Positions 24,011-34,894 of a stretch of 64,000 bases of DNA are shown here, piece by piece (position 1 is the first letter of the stretch; each line of letters starts with the position of its first letter). This DNA comes from Linnemannia elongata. Taxonomy: Eukaryota; Mortierellomycota; Mortierellomycetes; Mortierellales; Mortierellaceae. The notes under the pieces were generated by a model. That model saw nothing but the letters and a program-made list of their open reading frames with translations, was not told the origin of the DNA and searched no databases. The stretch is from contig JAXBDG010000021.1 of assembly GCA_036320915.1 (NCBI GenBank), positions 310,001 to 374,000 on the forward strand, read 5' to 3'. The translations under genes were made by a program, and so were the position numbers.

Positions 24011-26170
24011 CTACAATGGCACGCGCATTACCCCAGTAACAGTCGGCTCCTCTTCTGGATACCGCATTTGAGGTGCTCGTCTAGGAGATGGGATCAACTG
24101 TGGAGAGTGAGTCGTTGGGATCAGCTGTGGAGAGTTGAGTCGCTTGGGGTTCGGACTATTCGACACCGTTGACGATGCCTGCGACAACTCGCTCGACCGT
24201 TTTGGCGATCCAACATTGTAGCTGTTGCTGCTGATGCCATGGAACTCCGTCGCACTGCCTCCTTCTCCTTCCGTGAATCGGTTGGGCTTGGGAGGGGTGG
24301 GCTCGTTATGTGTTGAACTGGCAGTAACAGTGGCGTCATTGTTGACAACAGCCTGGTACTGGTCCTGGTCATCGGTTTGAACTGATACCGCAGGGGTATC
24401 TACGGTCGATGATGACATCGGTCTGGAAGAACTGGACCAGCGATCGTTTGACGGGACATGGCGGGCATCGCTTTCTGGGTAGGCATAGTCTTCAGAACCT
24501 GTCATATTGCCTGTACTCCCAGCTCCGACATGAGAGGAGATCGGCGGGACGGGAACAGATGTGGGAAGAGGAGGAAAAACTAGACCAGGACTGACAGTCC
24601 TTGTGTTGTTATCTACGATATCATTCCCAGGGCCACCCTCTGCAGAGGGAACTCCCATAGGCTCTTGGTCAATCGCCGCAGGTGAATAGCTTTGTCGCAG
24701 TCGTTCGAGATACGTTCGGCTGTCGATTGAGAAGCGGTTGTCGGGATAGCCTTCTTCCTGACTACCATCACCGATCACAGTAGGTCGTGTGTGGAAGGAC
24801 TCGTTTGTTGTTGTTCTTGGGATGACAGGTGCTGGCATTGGTAGTTGGCCTGCTAAATATCGTTGCTGTCTTTGTTGCTGGTGTTGTTGCTGGTGCTGTA
24901 GCTGTTGCTGTTCCTGCAATTGTTGCTGGCTTTGCAGGTAGAGTTGTTGTTGCTGATAGTTCATATAGGCAGCCTCCTGTTCCCGTCGAGAACTATACGT
25001 GGGATCATATCGATCCTCTGGTGCAATTTCCGGCTCTGTGGGTGGCGTATAGCTGAGCGGTTGGCTGTTGTTTGAACGGTAGAAAGGTTGCTGGGCCCTT
25101 TGTTGATGCAGAGCTTGCTGCTGATAACGATAGTCGTCGTCATATCCATACATTTCTGCGCCAAGTGCTGTTGCAGAACTAACACCGTTGTCGTATCCAA
25201 ATCCACTCGATTGACTCGAAAAACCGCCACCATTGTCCAGCGACGAAGCGTTCATCTGGTCCAGCGACATCCTAAAGTCGTTTCTTCCGTATGGGGCATC
25301 GGTATTACTGCTGGTGATGCCCAGTCCTGTGCCATCGTTGTTATTGCTGACTTGACCTCCTCCTCCTCCACCACCACCATAGCTGTTGGTATGAGTCTCC
25401 TGCATAGGTGGGTTGTGATAGTACACAGAGTCCCTATTGCGTTTTTGACGGCGCACGATTAGAAAGGTGCTGAAGGCTACAGCAACGATACCGACGACAC
25501 TAGCAACTGCAATCGCGACGATGGCACTTGTCGAGAGTGCGTCCGAGTCATTAGATGGTGTAGGTGTTGGCGGGATAGTTGGGCCAATTGAAGTGGTTGT
25601 TGTCGGACGGGTGTAAGTCCAACTAGTGGAGGTCAAAGAGGAAGTGGTAGTTGAGGACGAGGTGGTCGTTGTTGACGTTGTTGTCGTTGTTGTCGTTGTT
25701 GTCGTTGTTGACAATGAGGAAGAAGTATAAGGTTCTGATGAAGTTGACGTTATAGGGGTCGTGGTGCTGTCAGTCGTTGTTGTTGTTGTTGTTAGATCAG
25801 AGCTGGTTGGTGAAATAATCTCCGAAGTACTTGTCGAGGGATAAAGTTCAGAAGATGTAGACGTGGTCATCGTGGTAGTTGCCTCGGGCTTGGTGGAGGG
25901 TTGGAAGCTTGTTCTTGTTCTTGTGAATGTGCGAGTGGATGTCCGAGTGCTTATCGCCCCTTGGGTGGTGGTGTATGGATTTTTAGTGTAGGTGTATGTT
26001 GGTTGAAGCTTGCTGGTTGAACCAAATTGCGTTGTCCGGAGTGGTGGTGCTCTAGGCGGAGGTAATCCCGATGTTGGCGACACTCTTGGCATCGGCAATC
26101 CTGATGTTGAAGGTTGCGCTCTGGGGATCGTTGATCCTGACGTGGACGCCCGTTTTGATGTTGTCGACAT
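24011..26170 (-). CDS. Ser/Thr-rich single-pass membrane protein with Gln-rich cytoplasmic tail, 719 aa
   Basis: Single-exon frame. Residues 1-205 are almost all Ser, Thr and Pro, including long Thr runs, as in O-mannosylated cell-wall stalks. A membrane segment lies at about 214-238 (IVAIAVASVVGIVAVAFS), followed by a basic stop (RRQKR). The tail of about 480 residues has Gly runs, a Gln-rich stretch (nt about 24840-24960) and many Ser/Thr. This architecture resembles fungal wall-stress sensors of the Mid2/Wsc type and the Ser-rich receptors common in Mortierella relatives. No signal peptide is seen before the Thr-rich region, so an upstream exon may be missing or insertion is by the membrane segment alone. 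Confidence 0.68.
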   Translation of the reverse strand: MSTTSKRASTSGSTIPRAQPSTSGLPMPRVSPTSGLPPPRAPPLRTTQFGSTSKLQPTYTYTKNPYTTTQGAISTRTSTRTFTRTRTSFQPSTKPEATTTMTTSTSSELYPSTSTSEIISPTSSDLTTTTTTTDSTTTPITSTSSEPYTSSSLSTTTTTTTTTTTSTTTTSSSTTTSSLTSTSWTYTRPTTTTSIGPTIPPTPTPSNDSDALSTSAIVAIAVASVVGIVAVAFSTFLIVRRQKRNRDSVYYHNPPMQETHTNSYGGGGGGGGQVSNNNDGTGLGITSSNTDAPYGRNDFRMSLDQMNASSLDNGGGFSSQSSGFGYDNGVSSATALGAEMYGYDDDYRYQQQALHQQRAQQPFYRSNNSQPLSYTPPTEPEIAPEDRYDPTYSSRREQEAAYMNYQQQQLYLQSQQQLQEQQQLQHQQQHQQQRQQRYLAGQLPMPAPVIPRTTTNESFHTRPTVIGDGSQEEGYPDNRFSIDSRTYLERLRQSYSPAAIDQEPMGVPSAEGGPGNDIVDNNTRTVSPGLVFPPLPTSVPVPPISSHVGAGSTGNMTGSEDYAYPESDARHVPSNDRWSSSSRPMSSSTVDTPAVSVQTDDQDQYQAVVNNDATVTASSTHNEPTPPKPNRFTEGEGGSATEFHGISSNSYNVGSPKRSSELSQASSTVSNSPNPKRLNSPQLIPTTHSPQLIPSPRRAPQMRYPEEEPTVTGVMRVPL

Positions 26171-27404
26171 ACGCAAAGGGGATAGTTAAATTAGCTGAGG
26201 TAGGAGGTAAATAGGTAAAGAAAGTGAGAGAGTGTGTGAAGATGTAAAAATAACAATGAAGAAAAGGAAAAGACATTTGTCTGTTGGTTGGTTTGAGAAG
26301 AAAAGAGCAGATTTTTTTGTGGTTTCACTAAAAAAAGTCGCGTCCAGTTCAAGGAGTGGTTGTGTCAAAAGAGCAGGAATGAAAAATGGTGGCGTCTATA
26401 GGGCGGGCGAATCCGAAACATTGATCAGCCATCCTGGCGCCAGTCTACGCGAGCAATGACGCGTTCTTGATAGGTCAATCAAGAAAGTAATCAAAGGGTC
26501 GCGTTGAGGAAACTATGTGGGTATACACGCTCGCGTTATCCATTTTTATGTTGCAGGACACCTGTCAGACATTGTTGGTCATTCTATCTGCAAGGTCGGA
26601 AGGGAGGGGGCCAGCAGGGCACGATATCTGTCCGAAAGTTGAAACCGACGGTAAACTCACCTGTCAACCTGACGACTGACGGTCGGACCCCTCTCTTTCC
26701 TTGCCTTTGGCTGCATTGAATGTGGCCCAGTGTGCTGCAAACACGAAACCATACCATGCATAGTTACAGCAAACAAAGTGGCCTGAGAGTGAGATGATGA
26801 CACTCGACCCCCTTTCTTTCTAATCTTCCTCTCGCTACTCTCCCACATCCATACTCTGCTCGTTCTCCCACCATTGCCATCACCATTGGACACGCACGCT
26901 CACATATATCACATCTCTTGGCTTCTCCTCCCTCTGATCTTGTCCCCCTTCATTGTACCTTCTCTATCCCAATTTTTTTCTTCTTTCCATCCTTCCTTCC
27001 TTCCTTCTCTCTCCTGTCTGGCAATTGCCATTGTGCCTTGGTGTTCTCGCTTTCATCCTTTGCCTTCCCTTCCACTCCCTGCTTCTTCTCTCTTCCCCTC
27101 TCTTCCCCTCTCTCCCTTTATCCTACCTTCGCGCACTCTCCCTCACTTTCTTCCTCTCTCACTCCTCCTTCTCTCTTGCTCGCCCCACACCCCCTCACTC
27201 ACCCTTCTCAGGGAAACAGCCCTTCCTTTCCCACCAACCTCCAGATCCTTATTTCCCTCCTTCCCCCTTTCTTTCTCTCTCCAGAATCACCCATCACACC
27301 ATTCACTTTTGAATCGCAACGAGATCTTGTCAAGGGGATTCGATTCCACTCGTTGATTCGTTGATTCATCAGTCTTCTTCTCAAATCCTTTTTTTTTTGG
27401 CGCA
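26171..27404. other. Intergenic, with a long pyrimidine-rich leader
   Basis: The 5' flanks of two divergent genes. 26960-27300 is almost pure C/T with TTCC and CTCT repeats and leads to the ATG at 27405; it is probably promoter/5' UTR. No other gene supported. Confidence 0.5.
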
Positions 27405-30400
27405 ATGAGTGAGCCTGCATTCCTTCCCTCAAACACACACGCTCACGCTCAAACGACAAACCATTTTCTTCGTGGTGACGGTGGCGGTACGACATTGACG
27501 CGACGCCATACGCCTTCCTCGTCTAATACGAGACGGGTGATAGGTAGACGACGAGCAAGTGAGGTGTTTGGGTCAAACAGCAACAACAACCAGAAGGCCG
27601 TTACACCACTAGTACCGGCTGTCCCTCCCCAACCCGCTACTAAACGACTGCATATCTTCAAAGCTGTAGCTCAACAGCAGCAGCAACAGTCTGGAAGTAC
27701 AATTCCACGAGTCCCAGCAACGAGGAGGCATATCCACAACTTGCCCGACGACGACAGCGGTAACGGTTCACAGACGGAGTCGACTACAACAGCCCCAAGC
27801 AACCCTTGGATGTTCATACCACATGCATCTCAGCCCGGCTCCATCACTGTCAGCAACGGAGAGGGTGCCCTATACCCCACATCACTTGATACCCAGCAAC
27901 CTCCACAACAGCAGCAACAACAAAAGCGTCGGCAGCTTCCTTTCAATTCCCTGCCGGCAACAGCAACTGCATCAGCAGCACCAGCAGCAGGTGCATTGAC
28001 TCGAAAAAGAACCAATTCCGCATCATCGACCTCCACAACATCCGTCACCTATCTTCGCGACGCCGCTGCTGCATTCATTGCTACAGCACACCAGAATCAT
28101 TTCCAATTCCCCCATAAGGTCCTTCACCCTGAAATTCTACCCCTTTCAACAGCCAACCTGGATCTCCAACACGACTTTGATAGCGAAGATGATGACGAGT
28201 CTTTTACTTCACGCGAACTGCGGAGTTCACTTCCAAGAGATGTGGGGATGGAGTTGATGGGTGGTGGTGGTGATATCCGTGATGGCATTGAGCAAGAGTT
28301 CATGATGGAAGACGACGACGACGACGGGTTAGAGGATGATCGAGGACGAGCCTTTGAGAGTACAACACCACCTTTGGATCTTGGGCAAATCGTCAACAGT
28401 GAGGAGCGGCTCTGGAGACGGCGGAACCATTACGACCCCAGGCTTTTCCTTTCCACGACCGCACCAACAACTGACGCGGCCGTCGATGCCATTGCCAGTT
28501 CTGACACACCCTTGTTTCCTCCTTCCTCCTCATATCGACCATCTCCACACATAACGACAACAACGAGTCAATTGAACAGCAATAACCTAAAGGGGTATTG
28601 GTCGACAAAAACAGATGAGGCTGACCAAGACCGCTTTCCTCCTTCGGTGCAAGATCATCTTTCCTCAAATGACCACCACCTTTACCACCACCTCCACCAG
28701 CATCAAGATCGAAAACCACACCAACGACAGATGTACCTCTTTGGCCGGCAGGATAGCACTATTAATAACACTCAAATGCAAGACAGATCTGCATCTCATC
28801 TTTCTCCCCCAGACAATAATTACGCCTATCAACAGGAAGTTATTTCCGACGACCCCTCTTCACCCCTTCCACCACCACCCCTATCCTTTCCTTCTACTAC
28901 GTCATTCACGTCCGCTAACAGCCACCACCACCCAGCAAGACGAACCGATGATGCGAATGAGTTTGTCGACAGCGCCGATCGTGCGTCTTGGGTCTCTGAA
29001 ATGAACTCGGCTGAAGACAGAAGTCAGGACAAGCAACAACAACAACAGCAACAACAACAACCCCACGACCATCCAATGTCTCTCTTTTCTCCTACGGTCG
29101 GTGGCAACAATGGGTTAGGATCAGGTGGTCAAGTGCCACTAACACGACAAGACTCGAGGAGTGAGCAAGATAGGGAAGTCTTTGAGGTCTGTAGTCGACG
29201 GCTTCAGCTTGGGTACACTCCAAGTCAAAACATCCACAAGGCTCTTGTCAGTTCTATCCGGTCTTCATTTCTTGCTTCCTTGAATGAGAGTCAGCGCGCC
29301 AGTCTGATGAACGGAGACTCCCCGGGTGTGCAACAGTCGACTCCCGGAGATGAAGATCTCCAAGACTTTCAGCAACCGTGGTACAAGCCTCAGCACCTCC
29401 CGTACTATGCCTCGCCGGCTCAAGAGCACGCGTCGAGATCTTTTGAGAAGGAGACGCGTCAGAGCCGAGAGGAGGAGCTTTTGGAAGTTATCGCACAGTT
29501 GGAGAAGGACTTGCAAGAGCTACATAGCTCGAGTGTGGAATTACAGACCAGACTTCATGAAAGTGAAGAGCAAAATGGTAAAGGGTCTCTTCAACATATA
29601 CGTCGCGACTTTTTTTATTCGCATCTGACTTCTGTTCGATCATTCTAACACCTGTGTAACTATTGTTTTTGCTTTTGATTCAGAGCGCATGGTTGTAGAA
29701 CACGATTGTGCCTTGCGACGCGTCAGGGAACAATACGACCACCAAATCCATGATACCAAGGTAATAACTGGTCCTTAATGCGTTTTAGAATAAGGTTATC
29801 TTGTGAGGTCCGAGCTGATATCAATATCGATTTCTTTCACCATAGAAACGCACAAAACGATTCTTCGACGAGACGATGCGGAAACGCCAGCGCGACGAAG
29901 ACAAACGTCTCGAGGGGCTCCAAGAACAACTCGCCCAAACCCAAGCAACCAACAAGGACCTCCGAACCACCATCCGAGGATTACAACGTGAACGACTTGA
30001 TGTGGAGCAAGACCAAAGAGATGATCTTTCGGTGTTGTGTCTCTTTATTGAGAATGAGTTGAGTCCTATGGTGTTTGACCTTGCTGGTGATAGAGATGGT
30101 AGCGGTGTTACACAGCTGCAGGCTGTTGGGGATTTCAAGCGTCGTCCACCTTCGACTATCAATACCGCCACCACTGCTATTGCTAAAAGCAACCTATACG
30201 ATCGCGACCTCACACCCACTACAGCTGTACCCCATCCTGTCCCTATCCCTCTCCCTACTCCACCCTCACAAGACAACCCCCAGCCCAAGTTGACCACAGC
30301 AGCAATAACCGGACAATGCACTTCCCCACGCGGTCAAAAGTGTATGTCCCTCCTCGAACAGCTCCAATCAGCCCTTTCCATCGTCTTCGCAAACACCACC

Positions 30401-31351
30401 GCTGTAACAACACCCACAACACCCACAACCCTACACAGCCTCGACAAGGCGTCCTCTATACCGCGTCCCGAGGAAGCAAGACTACAGCAAGAGGAGTCTC
30501 CCAAGACACCTGCACCGTTCCGAAAGACCCACAGTCGACACACCAGCACTGCTACCAAACCCACCACCACCATCGCTACCATGGCCACCACCAAGCATGG
30601 ACGACACAACGCTCTGACAGAAGACCACTTGGTCCGACTCCATGAGACAGAACGACCCGAGGGCTTGAACTCTCGATGGGAAAGGAAGCGGTCTAGCGAT
30701 AGTAGTAGCGCTAGTAGTGGACACACCATCGTTGCACCCGCACTTCCACCAATGCCCTTCCGAAAAGTTGTCGTCTCAAAGCTCATCAACACTTCAACGA
30801 CAGCAGCCGCGACACCACCGCCTCCACTACCACCAAAAATAGCCCCTCGCGTCCCCTCAGCGTCCGAAAAACCACCAGCCTTAGTTTCTATATCCAACCC
30901 AAACAATGCAACTACCACCGCTGTATCCCGTTCCCAAAAGCATACACCCCTCACCACTACCACAATTACCTCCTCACCACCACCAACCAAGACCAACACC
31001 AAGAGCAACAACACTGTTGACACCGAGGAGAAGGGGAAAGAGAAGGAGGAGAATGAGAAGGAGAAGAGGAAGGGGAAGGGGAAGGAGAAAGAGAAAAAGG
31101 ACAGGTCATTACAGCAATGCCTCGCAGAGCAACACACGCGCTACCAAAAGGAGATCGAGCGGATCAAACAACAATGTATCAACATCTATCGCCAGTCGTT
31201 GGAGGATGTGCGTACTGATATGAAGTTGAAGCTTCGGCAAACAGGACGAGGAGGAGGAGGAGGAGGAGGAGGAGGAGGGCAGATACGACGTACTAGAAGT
31301 ACGACGACCGCTACTGCTGCACCTGTGGTAGCAACAGCAACTGCTCATTGA
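27405..31351 (+). CDS. Large low-complexity coiled-coil protein, 1,251 aa
   Basis: Exons 27405-29577, 29684-29760 and 29846-31351 sum to 3,756 nt (1,251 aa). The first 600 residues are disordered, with Gln, His, Ser and Asp runs. About residues 595-640 form a compact block (RRLQLGYTPSQNIHKAL, SIRSSFLASLNESQRASLM). About 690-830 is a coiled coil spanning the two introns: EELLEVIAQLEKDLQEL, VVEHDCALRRVREQYD, KRTKRFFDETMRKRQRDED. A disordered Thr/Pro/Lys-rich stretch follows, then a second short helix (HTRYQKEIERIKQQC) and a Gly run. No known domain is recognised; the layout suggests a cytoskeletal, polarity or spindle-pole scaffold, but that is inference only. Confidence 0.72.
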
Positions 31352-31402
31352 AAGTTCTCAGGCGTCATGAATAAATAGATATAGAATTTTTCTTCGCCTG
31401 AC

Positions 31403-31403
<1 letters not shown>

Positions 31404-31433
<30 letters not shown>
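31404..31433. repeat. 30-nt T homopolymer
   Basis: Uninterrupted T run about 50 bp past the stop of the coiled-coil gene, between that gene and HSV2. Such a run is prone to length error in assemblies. Confidence 0.9.
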
Positions 31434-31434
<1 letters not shown>

Positions 31435-31648
31435 GAGGTATTCTCAAATACGCCATCGTCGTCTCCAGTATGTATGTTTAATCAAAGGGCGGGATGCTGT
31501 CCTACAACTCGCCTCAGATTTCATATGTCCTTGTCCATTGTTAAATTACTGCATACCCGTATCGTATACTATGCCCATCGTCCAGTAGATTGTGTCGACT
31601 CCAGAACAAGTCCCAAACCAAGTCTTTTCTGATGCTGATAATACGCAT

Positions 31649-33634
31649 TTAGTCATCGTCGCTCTCCTTCAGGAATTTGTTGTAGCTCTCTCGGACACAC
31701 TCGCCTCCCTTTTGAGGGTCAAACATGAACCGATAAAAGCTCCCATCCGCGCAGATCACTATGTGAAATGGAAAAATTCGAAAGATATGACAGTGAGCAA
31801 ATTATCCCTCGAGAAGAAGCAAAAATAGCATGAGTACTGACAGCAGACGTACCTATGACGGTGTTCTTTTCTCCTCCAAAGGCGCAGATGCAACGACAAT
31901 CGGCCGCAACCTTGAACTGTGCGAATGACCATGCAGACGAAAAGTACTTTGGCAACAGATCTTTCATAAATGCAAAGCTATCATTGGGCGAAAATAATTG
32001 GAGTCATTAGTTGAGTCATATGCGAGCTGTATGGTCGTAACCTTGGCAATATTTAGTATTGTTCAGCCAATAGTACCTGGATTGCCGGTTGCCAGTGGAC
32101 ATTTGGGAAGAGTGGTGTGGTTGGATGACTTCGCCATAGTGAGGGCCAGCGGAGGGAGATCCTGCGCCTCCATTATATACTCTTGTTCCTCCTGTGGCGC
32201 CATCGAGGTTGAAGATGTGAACGGTGCCTTTATCCGATCCTGCACAGATTCGTGTCGAGTCACTGTTGAAAGCAATGCTGTAGATCTCGGCTCTATCGAC
32301 ACCTCTGCGGAACTCGTTGAGCAACTTGCTCGATCCAGTATCAAAGACCCTGATCAGCGTGCCCTTATCCGAGGCAGAGGCGCATTTGGTTCCGTTTGTG
32401 TTGGTGACCAGACAAAAGAGCGGGCTGGTATGGGCTGGTATGATCGAGATGTTGGCTGTGGGTTTAGTGCTGGCCATGGGGTATTTTGGTTGCGTTTGTT
32501 GTTGTTGCTGTTGCTGCTGTTGCGTTGCCGCAGTGAAGGGATTGGCGGATGCAGAGGGTGCAGATGGCGCAGATGAGGAGACTGCTGTTGTTGAGACGAC
32601 ACTGTTGAGGTCCACGATCTGAATATGTCCACTTTGCCGTCCAGGGAAAATGAGAATGGCGTGTTTGTCCGAAGAAGATAGAGCCACCAGTCCTATGATT
32701 AAAGGTAACAAGTGTGAGTGGAAATTGGAAAGTTGTCCGAGTACATGCGTGTGGTCATGCGACAGAGTGCCCTTGAGCATTTTGAAGGAGGCATCGCTCC
32801 TTTTTATTACCTCGGTCGTTGTCAACCGTCTCAAAGACATGTAACTTGGTCGGCTGGAGACTGAAAGTATAGACAATGACCTTATTGACGAGCACCACCA
32901 CGAATCTAAAGGATAACATGACCCAGTTAGTTATTTGTTACCGACTGATCCTGTTCTCAGATAGATGACAGCAACAAAAGATGCAATTGACAAAGTTGCT
33001 GTTGTTTCACTCACTTGTCTCGTCGCAGTCTGACAGCCTTGACTTCACTCCGAAACTCAAGCTCGATCACGCCTCTATTCCGTTCATCATCCCAGATGAT
33101 CACCTTGTTAGGCGGGTACTTTGGGTTCTTGCCTCCACCCACAAGAGCCAGATAGTTGCAACGGAACAGCATCTCGACTATACAGATCCCTCCATCTTCA
33201 AACTCTAGAAAGTTAAGGATTAAGGTACTTTCGGGTGTGAGTGTGCCTAGCAATCATGCAAGCAAGGGTCAAGTGGACCAGGTATCTGGATAGTCAACAA
33301 TCGTTGTCCCTAAAAAGGAACGCTGTGGTGTACTTTGTTTGTTTACCTTTCCGCATTTTTTCTTTGAGGGGGTCGCAGTTGTATATTCGAAAGCCAGAGT
33401 CGAGTCCGCACGAAAAGCAGCCAAAGTCTATACATGGCGAGTAAACACCAGGTGAGTGCATTACGTGTGCGTGTTAGTTTGCTTTGTGGTTATAGGAGCT
33501 GGAGTGATTAGCTAGATGCTGTTTCGGGAAGAGTGTTTTTGTTGAGAGACGAGTGTCTAACCTTGGTTGAAGGACGCGTAGAGGAGACCTGGCGCATCGG
33601 AGGCGGAGTAGGGTGAGGGCTTTGACAGGTTCAT
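31649..33634 (-). CDS. HSV2: PROPPIN WD40 protein HSV2 / WIPI3 (WDR45B), 429 aa
   Basis: Seven exons: 33562-33634, 33347-33427, 33015-33204, 32811-32905, 32077-32692, 31853-31977 and 31649-31758. They total 1,290 nt (429 aa). Diagnostic blocks are [67 protein letters not shown], the phosphoinositide-binding FRRG near residue 270, [16 protein letters not shown] and [13 protein letters not shown]. These match the WIPI3/Hsv2 branch rather than Atg18. PROPPINs bind PI3P and PI(3,5)P2 and act in autophagy subtypes and endosomal/vacuolar traffic. Exon 5 contains an inserted Ser/Ala/Gln-rich loop. The mobile element's left end lies about 545 bp upstream of the ATG. Confidence 0.93.
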
Positions 33635-34170
33635 TGCGCGAGGAAGTTGTTCTGCGTTGGTTGTAATGCGCCTGTCGAGGCAGGGAGGGGTGTAGGGTGA
33701 GCGAACGTCGAGGCGCAGGCGAGAATGAGAAAGCGGAGGAGGGTGAAGGTTTGGAAAGCCGCGGTTAGCTGTTGGTGGTAGTTATAGGTTGTGGTCGATT
33801 GGAGGCGAGAGGCGAGAGAATGGTTGGGTTGATGTGGAAGAGAAGAGTGCTCAAGTGAGTGCGAACTGACTGACGAAGAGTGCAGTCACATTCGAACTTG
33901 CGATGGCTTCAGGTTCGAGGCAGGCTGATACCTCACCAGCCCAAGCTGTCCGCATTTTTGGTGGCAACGAAAAGAGCTTGCCATCCTGTCCAAAACATGT
34001 CGTTCAAAACGTGCAGGCACTATGGTTTCCTTCCCTCCTCCTATGCGAATAGGACACCAAAAAGCAATTGCACCTCGACTCACCCACCTTACCCATTGAC
34101 ACTCCGCCCCAGTTCAGTCCCGAGAAGAAGCCACTCCAAAGTATACTCACAGGTAAGAAGGGAAAGTTGG
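33635..34170. other. 5' flank of HSV2 up to the mobile element
   Basis: The HSV2 promoter should lie here on the minus strand. Open frames are short; none resembles a known gene. The insertion at 34180 truncates or displaces whatever upstream elements HSV2 had. Confidence 0.45.
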
Positions 34171-34179
34171 GAAGCTGTG
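34171..34179 (+). repeat. Left target-site duplication GAAGCTGTG
   Basis: This 9-bp word abuts the outer end of the left terminal repeat and recurs, same orientation, at 42228-42236 directly after the right repeat. The bases outside the two copies differ. Confidence 0.9.
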
Positions 34180-34199
34180 GACGCTGTGATACCCAACCA

Positions 34200-34236
34200 C
34201 CTCTGGAGTGAGTGACGCAGTCACACTCTCCAGAGG
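34200..34236. repeat. Near-palindrome 20 bp from the left tip
   Basis: Two 17-bp arms, 34200-34216 and 34220-34236, separated by GCA; 15 of 17 positions pair (arm starts CCTCTGGAG, ends CTCCAGAGG). The same structure lies at 42171-42207. Its place next to the end suggests a transposase-binding site or hairpin. Confidence 0.85.
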
Positions 34237-34296
34237 GGCTGGGCGAAAATCTCACCTTCACCCTTGAAGCATCGTTAGTGTCAACATTTCCTAAAA

Positions 34297-34370
34297 AGGA
34301 TAGAGGGTTTACATGGGCGTAGAAGTCTAAAATAAACAGTGGTTCTGCGCCTGTGTAAACCCTCTGTCCT
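34297..34370. repeat. Second subterminal inverted repeat, 23-bp arms
   Basis: Arms 34297-34319 and 34348-34370 match at 20 of 23 positions, with core AGAGGGTTTACA on one side and TGTAAACCCTCT on the other. The loop is 28 bp. Mirrored at 42037-42110. TGTTTAC-like cores are also forkhead-type sites, so a promoter role is an alternative. Confidence 0.85.
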
Positions 34371-34667
34371 CAGATGCTCAATTTCACATCGCGCAATTCT
34401 CTTTCATTCACTCTCTCCGTACCCGTCTCTTGTCTTATACCCATCCTGCGACGCTGTGGACCACGACTGCACCATGACAGAGAGCGGACATCAGAGGTAT
34501 AGCAGCCCATACCCACCCAAGCTCCATCGTCGGGTGTACCTTCATCAGTAGCAGGAACAGGAGCTGATTGTCATCTTTTTGTTGTTGTTTTTTGTTTTTT
34601 ATTTTTTTATTTTTTTTTTCTTTCACCTTTATCCTCCTCCTCCATTCGGGATGACTTCGCTCTAGCG

Positions 34668-34811
34668 ATGATACGCCAGGCCAGTCTTGCCAAAAGGCCC
34701 CGGCTACGCCGAAAGCGACTAGAACGACAAAACCGCCACGAACGCCAACAACAGCAGGAACGCCAAGAAGCCGTGCCTCCAAGGTACACCTTGATGCCGT
34801 GTACATCCTGA
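34668..34811 (+). other. Arg-rich 47-codon upstream ORF in the left TIR (duplicated at 41596-41739, minus)
   Basis: It starts about 25 bp after the pyrimidine tract and encodes an Arg/Gln-rich peptide (LAKRPRLRRKRLERQ). It ends before the ATG at 34895. A donor-like AG/GTACAC lies within it, but splicing from there to the next acceptors breaks the downstream frame, so I treat it as an upstream ORF or 5' UTR. It could be an alternative first coding exon if a junction I missed exists. Confidence 0.4.
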
Positions 34812-34894
34812 CTTTTGTTCTTGTCACCAAGATCGTGTTTTCTAATTTGATGCCCTTTGGCACCTTCAATACTCGATAGCTTCAATTGCCAGGG

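Noticed and set aside
26874..27356. 160-codon plus frame
   Set aside because: Same artefact in the leader of the coiled-coil gene.
34668..34811. Arg-rich ORF as first coding exon of the element genes
   Set aside because: Its donor leaves phase 2, and every acceptor tried downstream gives a stop. Kept only as an upstream ORF.
34435..34869. 144-codon minus frame in the left TIR, repeated exactly at 41538-41972
   Set aside because: It runs antisense to the leader exons and through a homopolymer-rich tract. Its identity only reflects the TIRs being copies.
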